A stretch of 64,000 nucleotides of DNA from Morchella semilibera (taxonomy: Eukaryota; Ascomycota; Pezizomycetes; Pezizales; Morchellaceae). The stretch covers positions 2,397,247 through 2,461,246 of the forward strand of contig CM018605.1 of assembly GCA_009192285.1 (NCBI GenBank), written 5' to 3'. Positions 12,983 through 24,993 of the stretch are shown piece by piece. The notes beneath the pieces were generated by a model. That model searched no databases and had not been told where the DNA came from. It worked only from the letters and a program-made list of their open reading frames with translations. A program made the translations under genes and the position numbers. Positions within the stretch are counted from its first letter, which is position 1. Each line of letters opens with the position of its first letter.

Positions 12983-13544
12983 CTACTTCCCAGCAGCAGT
13001 CTTCTTCGCATCCTCCTCCCGATGCTGCTTCTTCAATTCCTCGTTCTCCCGCCGCAGCTCCTCCAACCGACTCCCACTCCCGCCTACCGCTACCTTCGGG
13101 ACCTCCTCCTCCTGGAAGCCCAGATTCTTAAACTCATCCACAGCCATCAACTGACTGTTCCACCAGCCATCAACATCCTCTACACTGCAGAAGTGTGTGT
13201 GTGTGGGGGGATGGGGGCACTGACTGGTCCATGCGGCACTTGAGATAGTCCTTTGCGATCAGACGGCACTCCATGTCATTCGTGCCCTTGGCCTTCTTGA
13301 GACACGCGAGATAGGACGTCATGACGGATTTACACTCGCCTGGGACGGGGGGGGGGGGTTAGTAGCAGCTATGGTATGGTAGGCGGGTAGTAATGGGTGT
13401 ACCTTCGTGATCGAGGGGGAAGCTGCCTCGCTCGGGACTGTGGATGGGCGTTAGTTATGACGTGACCACGGAGAAGAGCTGGAGGGGTACATACGGCGTC
13501 GGTGAGAATATCACCTTCGAGGGGGGTCGCCCGAAGCCGCTCAT
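12983..13544 (-). CDS. COX19: Cox19, mitochondrial IMS copper-handling assembly factor
   Basis: Cox19 is a small twin CX9C protein of the mitochondrial intermembrane space. It supports copper delivery to cytochrome c oxidase with Cox11 and is imported through Mia40. Exons: 13495-13544, 13403-13437, 13225-13339, 12983-13154, giving 123 residues. Joined, the sequence starts MSGFGRPPSK and continues with PPERGSFPLDHEGEC, the family signature. Both cysteine pairs are present with exactly nine residues between them (C-KSVMTSYLA-C and C-RLIAKDYLK-C), followed by LMAVDEFKNLGF. The C-terminus has an added charged coiled stretch (RLEELRRENEELKKQHREED). The introns are 57, 63 and 70 nt; the first has CATAACTAACG before its acceptor. 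Confidence 0.95.
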
Positions 13545-14732
13545 AATTTATTTGTGTAAAGTAGGTAAATTGAAATTGGAAAAGGAAAAAAACGTAAGGT
13601 AAGGTATCGTATCGTATCGGTTTTCGCAACTCTATCCAGACATGGCACGTACGAGCGGGGATTTTACCGAAAATGCACCAAAGCCCGTTCTTGCTGCGAA
13701 TTGGAAGTGCAGAGTGCGTTGTAGAGCCGTCAAGGGCATTTATCATAATCATTGGCGTGTGGTGGTGCATTTTGCCCTGCCTCAATATCGCGTGGTGGGG
13801 TACAGGTAGATTGTGAATTGTATCCCTGCTGGCGATCTCCCGTGGGCCCTGCATGGTGCGGCGTGGGCGATGGTGGACTGTGCAACGGTGAGGTCTGAAC
13901 ATGATATGATGGGGTAACATGAAGGTTTACAAAACGGGGATCCTTGGTGAGGTCGAGATGTATCCTGTTTGTGGTTCTTCACGGGAGGTAGACGTTGGTT
14001 GTGGTTGGTATAATTCGCCGGCATGGTGGGGTTTGAGTTAACAGGACAGGTACAGTATTGTTCTAGCTCTAGGGCTGTGGAGAGCTCCTGCATTGGAAGA
14101 TGCAGTGCACTCCAATGGGTACAAGTGCATATATTGTTCAAGAAAGAAAGAAAGAAAGAAACCAAAGCATTGAGCTTGCCAACAATAAGCCCAAGATGAT
14201 CTGTCAATTGCAATGTCTATGAACTTGCATGTAGCCAGCTTAGAATTCTATATCCTGTATCGTATCCCAGAAGTACGCCATGAGTGTCCTTAAAAGCTCA
14301 ACTCCGTAGGATTGCTGTATACATGTATGTATGTAGTGCCTATTTGCTCATCTTAGGGTCTTTCTCTCCCATACATTTCCTGCTTCCCACTGCCAACCCG
14401 CCAGGAATTTCTTTAAGCCGCTCTGAAAACTCATCCTTAGTCCGTAGTCCATCCAATACACACACTGCACAGTTCACCCCACTCTCAACCTCATCCCCCT
14501 ACTCTCAACCTCATCCCCTCCATCCCTCCCTTCCACTTTCGACTACATTCCAGCCCACCAACAGACAGACATCCCCATCACATACAAGAACCAACCATCA
14601 CGACACCACCATCCCCCCGTATCGTACACACTCTGCTTCACTCATACCAGCAAAAGCAAGTTTTCGCCCCACCACTCACATCACCAGCCAGCAAATAAAA
14701 AAAAGAATAACGCTAAACTATAACCTCTCGCC
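13545..14732. other. Divergent intergenic region between COX19 and RPB11
   Basis: It holds the upstream regions of two genes transcribed away from each other. It includes a GAAA microsatellite near 14141-14162 and a pyrimidine-rich, CT-heavy leader before the RPB11 start. No other gene was seen. Confidence 0.55.
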
Positions 14733-16464
14733 ATGAAGGAGGACGCACGCAATATGGACGATCGCCCGGAGAGGTACGAGTCGTTTACCATGATGGATGG
14801 TGAAGAGAAGTATGTGTTCTTCTTGAATGTGAGTGATGGATGGATGGCTAATGAGGAGTGTGCATAGAGTTACGATGGAGTGGGATTTGCGTAAGTCTTT
14901 TTTGTGTCTCCCTTTTATGTGTGCGGCTTGGGAGCCAAACGAGACATGCGTTTTGGTAGTTGGTGGTAAATGAAGATGAATGCTGCGTATATGCTGTTTA
15001 TATGCTGCAATTTTTGATTGCGCAGCTGCTTTGCTACTATATCATATACCCCCCTCAAACAATAGATATCAACTACAGAACCCAAGCTCAATTAACCATA
15101 TATACCAAAGATAACTAACTAACCTCCCTCCAGGCGTCCCCAACACTGCCATCTTCACCTTTGCCCGCGAAGACCACACCCTTGGAAACCTTCTCACCTC
15201 TGCCCTCCTCGAAACCGACAATGTCCTCTTCGCCGCCTACAAAGTCCCGCACCCCCTCTACCCCACCTTCGAACTCCGCGTCTCCACCGACGTCGGCACA
15301 GGCCCCAAAGAAGCGCTCACCACCGCCTGCAAGCGCGTCATCGAAGACCTTAGCAGTCTCTCCAAGAAGCTCACCCGCGAATGGGAGCTCGCAAAGCTCG
15401 CGGCCGTCAAAGACGGGCGCCAGGACCTCGCCGCCGAGCGCGAGGCCTGGATAGAGCGCGAGCGCTTCATGAAGGAGCAGCGCATCAAGCATGCGCGCTG
15501 GGACCACGAGCGTGCCGTCGAGCAGCGGAAAGAGCGTGCTGAGGAGCTGAGGAGGGTCCGTGAGGCCGAGCGGGAGCGTGAGGCGGAGATTGAAGAGCTC
15601 CGGAAGAGGAATCTCGCCGCAAGGAAAGAGTTTATGGGCGAGGCACATGTGGCACCCAGGGTACACGGTGACCCAGAGTATGTTAGCCCAGATAACGAGA
15701 AACCTGCGGCGGCTTTGACATCATGGGGTGTAGAGGAAGCTCAGGTTGCGCCGTGGGGCGCACAGGGACAACAAGTCGCAACATGGGGTGGGGAATCCTC
15801 CAATACTGCCCCGCCTCGTGCCCGGACCGCTACTCCACCTCTCGCGGCATGGGGCACAGATGAAGCACAAGTCGCCGACTGGGGTGCCGCAACACCTGCC
15901 AGTGCCAGGCCTGCCGCCCGTCCTGCCACACCACCTCTCGCACTCTGGGGAACCGACGGCCAAGAAGTCGCCTCTTGGGCCACCTCTGTCCCGCCTCCAC
16001 CTCCTTCTGTACCACCTCCTCCACCGCCTCCTCCTCCACCACCAGTTACCCGTCCTGTCACCCCACCCCTAACCTGGGGTGCAAGCAACCCAGAGATCGC
16101 ACCATGGGCCACTGCCCCCGCCAGACAGACCTCGTACTCGCCGCCCGCCGCTGCAATGACAAATAGGCAGCCCGACCACTACGGTATGTCGCGCTCACCG
16201 CCGCCACTTCCGATCCGAGGAGGGGTTAATGCGCCACCGCCAGTGGGGCCGAGGGGATGGGATCATCGGCCGCAGCAGCCGCCGAGTGGACCTAGGGGTT
16301 GGTCTGCGGTTGCAGGACCTTCTGAGGGTGGGGAGTCTTGGACGCCGAGGGATCAATTGCTGCAGGGGGTTCAGCAGCAGGAAGAGGCAATGAAGCCATG
16401 GGGGGAGGACGAGGCAGTTGTTGTGGATTGGGGGAAGGGGCAGGAGGAGGGTGGGAATCAGTAG
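14733..16464 (+). CDS. RPB11: RNA polymerase II subunit RPB11 with a long WG-repeat C-terminal extension
   Basis: Residues 8-125 are RPB11, the alpha-like Pol II subunit that dimerises with RPB3: RPERYESF, DLRVPNTAIFTF, REDHTLGNLL and the hallmark VLFAAYKVPHPL. Exons: 14733-14828, a 10-nt exon at 14881-14890, and 15134-16464; total 478 residues. RPB11 is normally about 115-150 residues. Here the long last exon carries the fold and the extension in one frame, so the fusion does not depend on splicing. Residues 127-205 are a Glu/Arg-rich helix, probably coiled. From 233 to 468 come WG blocks: W233/243/253, W275/285, W307/317, W350/360 and W458/468, each spaced ten residues, as in WGTDEAQVADWG. 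Proline-rich linkers separate them, including an 11-proline run. Such GW/WG arrays are known Argonaute hooks; binding here is inference. MDDRPERY at 14754 is an alternative start. Confidence 0.9.
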
Positions 16465-19156
16465 TGTTTGCCCATCCCCGAGCTTTTTTTTTTTTTTTTT
16501 TAGCTCTTTGCGTTAACCTAGATCTGTAGAGAATAAACACTAGGTTTACAAAAACTAGTAGTTGTGTTTGCTTGTCTCTCGGTGCTTTTAGAAGTGTGTC
16601 CTATTATTAAAGAGTTCTGCGGGAGTAAGTAGTAGATGTAATATTCGACTCCCGCCGTCATTACAGACCGAGCTGAGATACAGTACCGGGAATACATGTA
16701 CATGAGCCATGATAGCCCCCAAGCTCCTCCCCTTTATTCATGCATGTATGAGTTATCAATCAACCAACCCTTTATATACATGTGAACAGCGAGTGACAGC
16801 CCATGATGCACGCGAAGCGCTAACCCCACCCCACCACAAGTACCCCGGAACCACGGCTTCTTGTAAAAAGCTTACCCAAGCCACAACCACAACCAGAGGC
16901 AGAAGCAGATTAGAGCAGCAGTGCGGTCTAATATGGTCCCCGCTATAGCTATAGCCAGCACTACTGGGGGGTGGTACCCTGTCTTTTACGACAGGGCGGT
17001 GGGAGGGCATAACTTGGAGTGCAGATTCCGGGCCGAGTGAGATTCTGTGAATCGGTGGTGGCGGCGAACGGTGGCAGTGGCAGCTAACTGGGGCTGGTGT
17101 GTGTTGGTGAGTACGTACTAGCGCGGTGTTGGGGGAGACGGGCTTGGTGGTAGGTTACTTCGTATACAATAAGTCTTGTGTGGCTGTGGGTTGACAAAGA
17201 GCGCTGATGGTTTCTCGAGCGTACACGCACAGCACGTGTAGGTACAGCCCTACAATAGTGGGAGTGGGTTATGACAGGTGCGGCGGGCTAGCTGTAGTTC
17301 CGGAGTATTAACGTGTACTAGCAAGGCGGGCTAGCTGGCCGTTTGGCGGGCGGGTTGGAATGATTGTAACATGGCATGGTGAGGTCTAGGCCCGGGTGTT
17401 ACACTATGTTGGGACTGTGAATTTGGGGGCTGAGGAGGCTGACTGGTAGCTACATTACATCACATTACATTACAGTATCCTAGGCCTGGCCTCGCCCCCG
17501 ATTTGAGGGCTAGTAGTAGTAGATTAATATCGAACTATCTCCTGGCTGGCCATGCAACTCGATCGAGCTACATTTATTTTGGCACCAAGGCGCCCCACGC
17601 AGCAAAAGATTCTTGGGAGGGTGGGTTATGAATGTCAAGTGTTCAGGTCTCGTATTTTATAACGCTTCTTGAATTAGGCCCCAACCTTTGGTAGTTTCCG
17701 GCTGTTAACTGGCCGCCCTTAATTCTATCCTACGCCCGGGCACACCCATAGTGAGGGCTCCGGTTTATTCCTACTCGCGTCTAGTCGGGATGGACTTGGA
17801 AGATTGTGACTGGAATTTATGCTAAGCTTAAAGCCGTGAGGCGTACTAGACTATGTAGTGGGCTCGGAAACCAGCTCTGTGGTTACATCCTCCACTAGGT
17901 CTATATAATTTGACATATAAGCTGTGGCGTTACGCACAAAACTATTGGAAGGCTGAGTGACTACCCATGATTAGGGCCCGCTGTGGTCTGCCTTGTACGT
18001 GGGTACTACTTACATCTCGAGATCTCGCCATAAGATAAGGCATTAATCTCATGACGCGCGCTTGAACAGTCAAGCCTGTACCCATTAGGAAGTAGGTACT
18101 CAGACGTACGTTAGTCGACAGCAGCAAAGCCCTGAAACCGAAAGCGCCCCCCAACAAGTCCCTGCCCGTGAAATCTTGTGATAACAGTGGACTAATAATC
18201 AATCAATCAATCAAACAGTAGGCAAATATTTATAGGGTTAGGGTTCACTAACAGGCACCCTTGTAACTGTTTTGAAACAGGACATATGTATTAGTCACAC
18301 ATGACGCCAAATAAAAAGATGCCATGGGAACAACTGTTTCAAGGATCGGGGCCTTTCTGAGGCTCCTGCTTTCCAGGTAAAAGAGGTAAACAGAGACAAC
18401 TTGCTCCGCCGCCACCTGACTGGTTGACATCTCGCAAGGGTTGATAACATGCCCCCCCCCCCCCTTTCCCTCACCCCTAGCTCGTGGAACTGTGGAACTG
18501 TAGCACATGGTCTGCTTGGTATCACATTATTGGAACAGGTTTTTTTTTTTACTGATTTTGTAGGTTTGTAAGCAATGTGGCCTAACTATTTCCCCAGTGT
18601 CTCAAAGATGCTAATGCCGGATTGGTGTGTTTTCAGTTTGACAATGTTCAGCTATGTACATGTAGGTATGTAGTAGCTGAATATTTGGGCGCGGCATTAC
18701 CCAAACCCCGCTCTCTCTCTCTCTGTGTGTGTCTCGAAATTGCATGATAATGTCGATATCTTTCTGGATGGTTCGATCTTACTACAGCCTTATGGGGCTT
18801 TCGCTTACCCCCCCAGGTTGGATCAAATCGACTCACTACTGTACCTACATGGGATTTTCAGATGTTATACAGGCCTCGTTTGATCGATTCTCCCTCCCTG
18901 TAAAAGGCGAATGATAAGCCGCCTAGCCTCGTGTCACTAGATTACTATTATTACCCACACTAGGCTAGATGAATGCAGTTAGTAGCAAAACTTCGTAATA
19001 ACTAAAAAGGACGGAAACTAAAGGAACCCTGAACCCACTTTTTCTCCTTTCGAGACAACCGTTCTGCACCCCAACCCCGGTACTTCAGTCTCGAGACCTT
19101 CCTTATCTTGATTTTGTGTCCAAGACAAAGTATGTACAGGGTTTTTTTCCCTCTCT

Positions 19157-19198
<42 letters not shown>

Positions 19199-22100
19199 AG
19201 CCTCGAAAATCGAATAGAAAAAATAAAAAGATAAAAATCTGGGGATTCTGTGTCACCATTTTTTTCTTTATTTCATTTTTTTTTTATTTTTTTTTTATTT
19301 ATTTATTTTTTTCTTTAGATATTTGGGCATGATCACTCTTTCAGGCCTCGGGACCACTACTACTCCGAGTGCCCGTTTTTGGCCCAGACGTTTCTAAATA
19401 TGACATAAAATCTGAGTACGTACACCTCCACCCCACCATGAACATCCGCGTCCGAAACACCCCCCCCCCCTCCCCCTTCTCAACATCTATCGATCCAAGC
19501 CACCACCACCACCACCGGCATAAACATCCATACCCTTTAGGCCTACTATCTCCTGCGTCATAGATATTGTAACATAGCCTTCTCCATCAAATCAAATCCC
19601 GACTTGGAAAACAAGTCCCCACAATAGCTGCCTACATACATCTAATATTGAAAGGGGGAAAAAAATAAAAATACAAAAAAAAAAAAAAAAAAAAAAAGGA
19701 AACCCCCACCACATGCACTGCACCCCCCGCTCCGTACAGAATGGTAGCTGATTTACGAGTATTCAGTCGCACGAGACCCCACTCTGGGCTCTCTTATGAA
19801 TCATGTTCTATGACGCAGGACCACGAGTGATATTCGGTGCCGTGATTCCTCACTTACTATCTGAGGCTCTCCAGCCACGTGAACCACTCATGCCTCTCTG
19901 AGTGGCTATGTTGATCGAGCTCAGGGGGTAGGGAGGAGGAGGAAGAGGGAGGGGGAGGGGCACTGCATTGAATCTCCTCCTGTTACTCTGATCGCCGGTG
20001 GAACCTGAACGAACGGGTTTGTGCGAAAAAGAACATTGGCTTGATGCACATAGTTTACCTTCCATCTGCATGCCATGCCGCCGCGCCGTAAGCCTGAGTG
20101 CTAGGGGAGTAAAAGAAAAAAAAGAGGAGGAAAAAAAAGAGGAGGGTTGTCGATCCAATAGCACGCCACATGCAATATGGCAGTTAATCTAGCTACTTAG
20201 CGATTGTTACGACTGGTACGGTGTCTGTTATGTGCCTTGCCGTTTCGTGAACACCGGTAACTGTGGGTTCCGCGTAGATCCTCTATTGTATCTCTCTCCC
20301 CTTCTTCCTTCCCAGCTTCTCAGGTAGATTCCCGTACGCGTCTACTTGCTGCTTGCTTGTGTGAAATCAAAAAGAAATAAAAAAATAAAAAGAGATAAAT
20401 GGAAAGGGGGGGGGGGGAGAAAGAAAAAAAAAATACCACTACCTCAGCCTACTAACTTACGGGACTGGGATGCTATGCAACCTGCCAGCTAAGACATGCT
20501 TCCGGTATTCTTTTTCGTAGAGCAGATATCGTGAAGAATGGGCCGGGTGGTTTTGGATTCATTGACTTGCTTTCTGCGCGCTCTATGAGATCGATGATCA
20601 CTGGTGATCAGAAGCTTTCTCCCCCCCCCTTCTTTCCTATTCGATCCCCTCCCCGATCAAATGGAAGACGCGCAGAGGCTACTACACTAGGCTGCCACTC
20701 CTTGACTCTAAGGTTTAAGTTATTGAAAAATAGGCGCCTTGGTCCTAATCCCACCAATACCTCCAATGCAAAACGGTTGACTTTCGCTGTGCGACGACAG
20801 ACTCATGATTCAGGAATATACTTTCATAGTGACACCATCCTCATTATCGGCACCGGGTGGGGCGAGGAGGGGGGGGGGGGAGAGCGACTGGGGGGTAGAG
20901 AGCAAGTTCGGACACGGCAGAAGCGGAGAGCTGCCCTATATTCTATTCTCCCCCTTTTTTTTTTTTTCAAAAAAAAAATAAAAACTTCAGTTCCTATACG
21001 GAGGTACTTCCTATCGGACGATAATTAAGCAGCCTATAGGTAGACATAAGCACGCATGCATTCATACAATGTGTTTGCATTGATGCTATACTTATAGATA
21101 CCTATAGATACATATCTCTAAGAAAGCATATCTCGGGAAGAAAGTAAAAGGGAGCAGAAAGAGTTTGTGATCAGTAAGAATCACGAATCGTCACTCGACG
21201 TCTTTAACCCCCCCTCTTCGCACGCGTTACGGGTTCCAGCATCAAACTCACTGTTGTCAAACGCAGGCCAAGCCTTTAGCCAGTAAAGGAGCAAAGAAAT
21301 CTCTTCACCCCTCAACTCTACATGAAGAGTCGGTGTATGTAGTCACTCCACAAACCTGGATATAGTCCAAAAAGTGCTGACGTCGGCTTAACCACCCCCC
21401 CCAAATACTCCTCTCCACCGCATCTCGCCCCGCCCGTTTTCAGCGCCAGTATACGTATCAGCCCATTTACCTAGCGAGGCGTCCTCCTCCCCCTCCCCCT
21501 CTCCCTCCCCGACCCTCTCTGGTACCACGATGTATTGCTTTACCCAAAACCGACTGCATAGCCAGTTAGCTAATTGAAGGTTACCCCCCCCCCCCGAGCC
21601 GCATGTAGCAAAGAATCGTCATCTTGCTCGATCCATTGAGGATGTATGAACACGTACATGGTGCAAAATGAAGGCAGATCTAGATCTAGATGGTCGTGAG
21701 CATAATATAATAGAAATATATATATATATATATGTCCACGTATATGATTCTGTACTCCCGGCAAGGTGGGGTAGGATAGATGTAAGGTTTCAGAGGCAGG
21801 TAGGTTAAGGTTAATGTGATTGACATACGAGCGGGCTATCTGTCACTAGTAGCCTCAGCCAGCCGGCCAGCTGGAATGAATGGCTGGGGCTAATCTTATG
21901 TATTGTACCGGTACCTACATTGCTACATGTCCGTATACGTCGCATATACATCTATAGCTCATTATTGATTGCTACATTTTAAGGTACATGTACTTTAGAA
22001 GCCGAGTTTTTTTTATATTGCAAGCCTTGTTTATTTATGCATAACTACTTAGTTAAACTCTATGTATTGTTTCTGTAGAACTTTGATTTGATCCGGTTAC

Positions 22101-22936
22101 AGGTGGTATCTATGACCCTATCTATGGAATCTGTTTTTTGTTTTTTTTTTTCATTTTTTTTTCACCCATGGTACGAGATATCAGCTATAGATCATGGATC
22201 GATATTCGTGCAGAGAGGTTACATTCGTATTCAAATAACTACCAGATATCATAATAAAAGAGTAAATTTCAAAAATAAAACCCCAGTTACCAAGCACCAC
22301 GAAATGGAGAGATTCCAGCCATAGAAACCCGCCCACTCCATGGGCTCTAGCACTTAATTAAGGGAAAGAAGACATAGAAATAGGAAATATAGGAGGATGA
22401 AACGGAAACAAAATAACGACTTAAAACGCCGCCAAGTAGAGTAGTAAAGAAACCTAGAAATCATAAAAGCAGCAATATGAAACCCCTCAATACACCAGCA
22501 AATGCGAACATGAGTAGAAGAGAAGAAATATCTTGATGCATAACAGAACAGAAAACATAAAATTTAGCACAAACAGTTAAACTAAAACAAGTCAAGGTCA
22601 TAATCCTACCCTATTTATACACGAGAAGAGCTAAACAACGTGGAGAGAGTAGGGCAATAGGAACAAAAAAAAATTAAAAAAAAAAAAAAAAACAGGACCA
22701 TGCATTCCATCAGTCATGCCAAACATAAAACGCCAACATCCTTCTTCGTTCTTCATAATACACATCCAGAGAAATCCTCAAATAGCTTCATAAACCTAAG
22801 TAGCCCCCTGCAACAAATCGGCCATGGTGTGGTCGCATGAACCCCGAAGTGATCACTGCCGTCGGATAACTTGAGCCACCACTAGTATCGTCTCGATAAC
22901 GTGTGTAACGAGCGGGGAGATGGGTTATCCGCAACG
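16465..22936. other. Gene-free gap of about 6.5 kb, low-complexity rich
   Basis: No protein or RNA gene was recognised. It contains a 38-T tract (19160-19197) followed by an A/T-rich stretch to about 19320, G, C or A runs of 10 or more (for example near 18451, 19675, 20407, 20868 and 21587), a TATA microsatellite near 21719 and one short AGGGTTAGGGTT match at 18234-18245. The part next to 22936 is probably the 3' region of the bHLH gene. Confidence 0.55.
19160..19197. repeat. Poly-T tract, 38 nt
   Basis: An uninterrupted run of 38 T preceded by a CT repeat and followed by a T/A-rich stretch. No transposon structure was found around it, so it could be a simple slippage tract or the tail of an unrecognised retroposed copy. 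Confidence 0.85.
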
Positions 22937-24993
22937 TTATGAGATGTCCATGGTATACTCGTCTTCCTCCTTGAATGGCATACCATCACCATTTTGATTC
23001 CAGAATTGTGGCTGCTGTTGGGGTGTAGCTCGGGATGAGCCGCCATTCTGGCCAGGCTTCCCTGCAGAACCAGACGGGCTGACACGGGGAGACATGACAT
23101 TATTACCGCTGCCAATTGGATTACCAGCGTAATCGGTGTACCCTGGTACCCTTAGACTGGTTCCGGGTGTCCTCGAATAGCTAAAGCTTTGTACACCGTT
23201 CTTATCGATCGCAGTGTACAGCTCAGATGACATCCTCTTGTCATCTTCACTTGGCTCAAATGGGAAAGTGCCGCCAAGACTAGCAACAAGCTCCCTGAGC
23301 TTTTTCTCTTGTTCCAACTTCTCGTGAAGAGCCCACATCAAATCTCTAGTCCAGCCGACTGCTCCGTTCAAAATGTCTCCCTTATTAGGGCCCTTGTCCT
23401 TCTCCTCGCCGGCGATGCCAGCAGCCGTTACACCACTAGCTCGGCGACCAACACCCCCGGCAAGCATGGATGTCGCACGAGGCGGACTACCGCTAGGCCC
23501 TCCCATGGTTGGTGACAGGGAGCCGTTATTTACCAGATGCTTGCGTACCTTTTCATCCTCGAGACGGTGTTGAGGTACAAGGTGGGACAGCTCTTGGATG
23601 CGCTCATTGATATTATCTCTTCGCCGACGTTCTACCATATTGTGACTTTCCCGCCTCCTACGCCTCTTAGCCTCTTGGGTGTTTTGGAGGGTGTGTCCGC
23701 CGGGACCTGGCTCAACTTTAGCAGGTAGCGAGGCGTGCTTCCCTGATTTGAAAACATCGGCAATTGTTGAGTGAACCGTGGAATGTCCAGGCGACGATAG
23801 AGGAGAGTCGAGGTAGGAACCTGGGGTTCCATCCCATTGGTTTGATAGGGATTTGTGATGGCGATGAGCACCCATGTGAGTTGGTGGGATTGGCTGTGCC
23901 GGAACACTTGATGATTCTAAAGACAACGAGCCAATTCCGGGAGTCTTGGGTGTGTGAGGTGACCTCGAATGTGGACTTTTGCGAGAGCCAGTCCTTTCCA
24001 ATACAGCTGGTCGCGCTTTCCTCTTGCCAGTAGTCATGTACTGATCGAAATTTGTACCTTGAGTTGAATCCGATCCAATAACAGGCGATGCATTGTAAGA
24101 GGATGGAGTCCCAGCAGTCGCCCCGTTGTACGAATTGTCCATCTGGCGGAAGTGCAGCGGATGAAAGCCGCGAATAAATGGTGATTGTGGCGCATTATCA
24201 GGAGTATGCGAAAACATTTCAATACTAGTAGGTCCAACCGATCCGCCGTTCTCACCTCCATTTGTGTTTCGGTCCATCCCTGAGAACATATTATGGATTG
24301 AATTGTGGTTGCTATGTTCATAGTCGTTCTGGTTACCATCGAACTGGCCGTTGTTTATATGACCTTCACCCAAGGGTCCCCCCAGTGTAGCTACAAGATC
24401 CTCATCGGGCATGTGGCTACCCATATACCCCATGTTATTAGAAGTGGAAAAGTTGTTGGGATAGAATCCACCGTTCTGTTGGATAGGCATCGACGGAGAC
24501 ATTGTGAGCTCCGATGGATCGATGCTTCCATCACCGCCAGCAGAGTAGTTCGGGTCTCCAAATCCACCCTGCTGGTAGGAATGGCTCGACATGCTATATG
24601 CATCGTGGTATGATGGCGTCTGATGGAGAAACCTCGACTCGTCTTGGGGCTCGTTTTTGATAAAGGGGGCCGGCGAGTTGGGGACATTCCCACTGCTGGA
24701 ATTGCTGTTATATGCGTGCATACCGTTGTTGTGGTGTGGTATGTCAACTCTTAGGTCCGTGGAGCTCTTTTTAAATGTAGAGCTAAACGTAGGCACTATG
24801 AATGGGCGCCGTTAGCTTTTGTGCCTCCCAAATGGTTGACGACTCACAGTAAATGGGTTGGCAACTGGTTCAAAAATAAAAATAAAAATAAAAATAAAAA
24901 TAAAAAATGAAAATGAAAATGAAAATGAAAAAATGAAAACGATAACTGTGCAACTTCATGCAAGTAAAAGCTTAACTCACTGGTCATCGGCAT
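22937..24993 (-). CDS. bHLH transcription factor of the fungal GlcD-gamma type
   Basis: A nuclear DNA-binding regulator. About residues 380-412 hold the basic region and helix 1 (RRRESHNMVERRRRDNINER, then IQELSHLVP). The ERRRRDNINERI core with H, E and R contacts predicts E-box binding. The loop is unusually long (about 412-473, Gly/Ser/Pro-rich), a trait of this family. Helix 2 follows (KGDILNGAVGWTRDLMWAL), then a heptad stretch suggesting a zipper. The N-terminal 370 residues are Asn/Ser/Gly-rich and look disordered, with an acidic patch typical of activation regions. The main exon is 22937-24795. It opens without an ATG at an acceptor; a 13-nt first exon at 24981-24993 (ATGCCGATGACCA) fits the phase and gives MPMTMPTFSSTFKK, 623 residues. 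The proposed first intron (185 nt) contains an A-rich repeat. The first exon is the least certain part. Confidence 0.88.
24872..24938. repeat. AAAAAT / GAAAAT short tandem repeats
   Basis: About six AAAAAT-type units are followed by several GAAAAT units. They lie inside the proposed first intron of the bHLH gene. Confidence 0.85.

Noticed and set aside
15115-15666. 183-residue open frame on the minus strand across RPB11
   Set aside because: Mirror of a GC-rich coding exon; the plus strand carries the conserved RPB11 blocks.
18234-18245. AGGGTTAGGGTT, telomere-like
   Set aside because: Only two units; too short to call an interstitial telomere.
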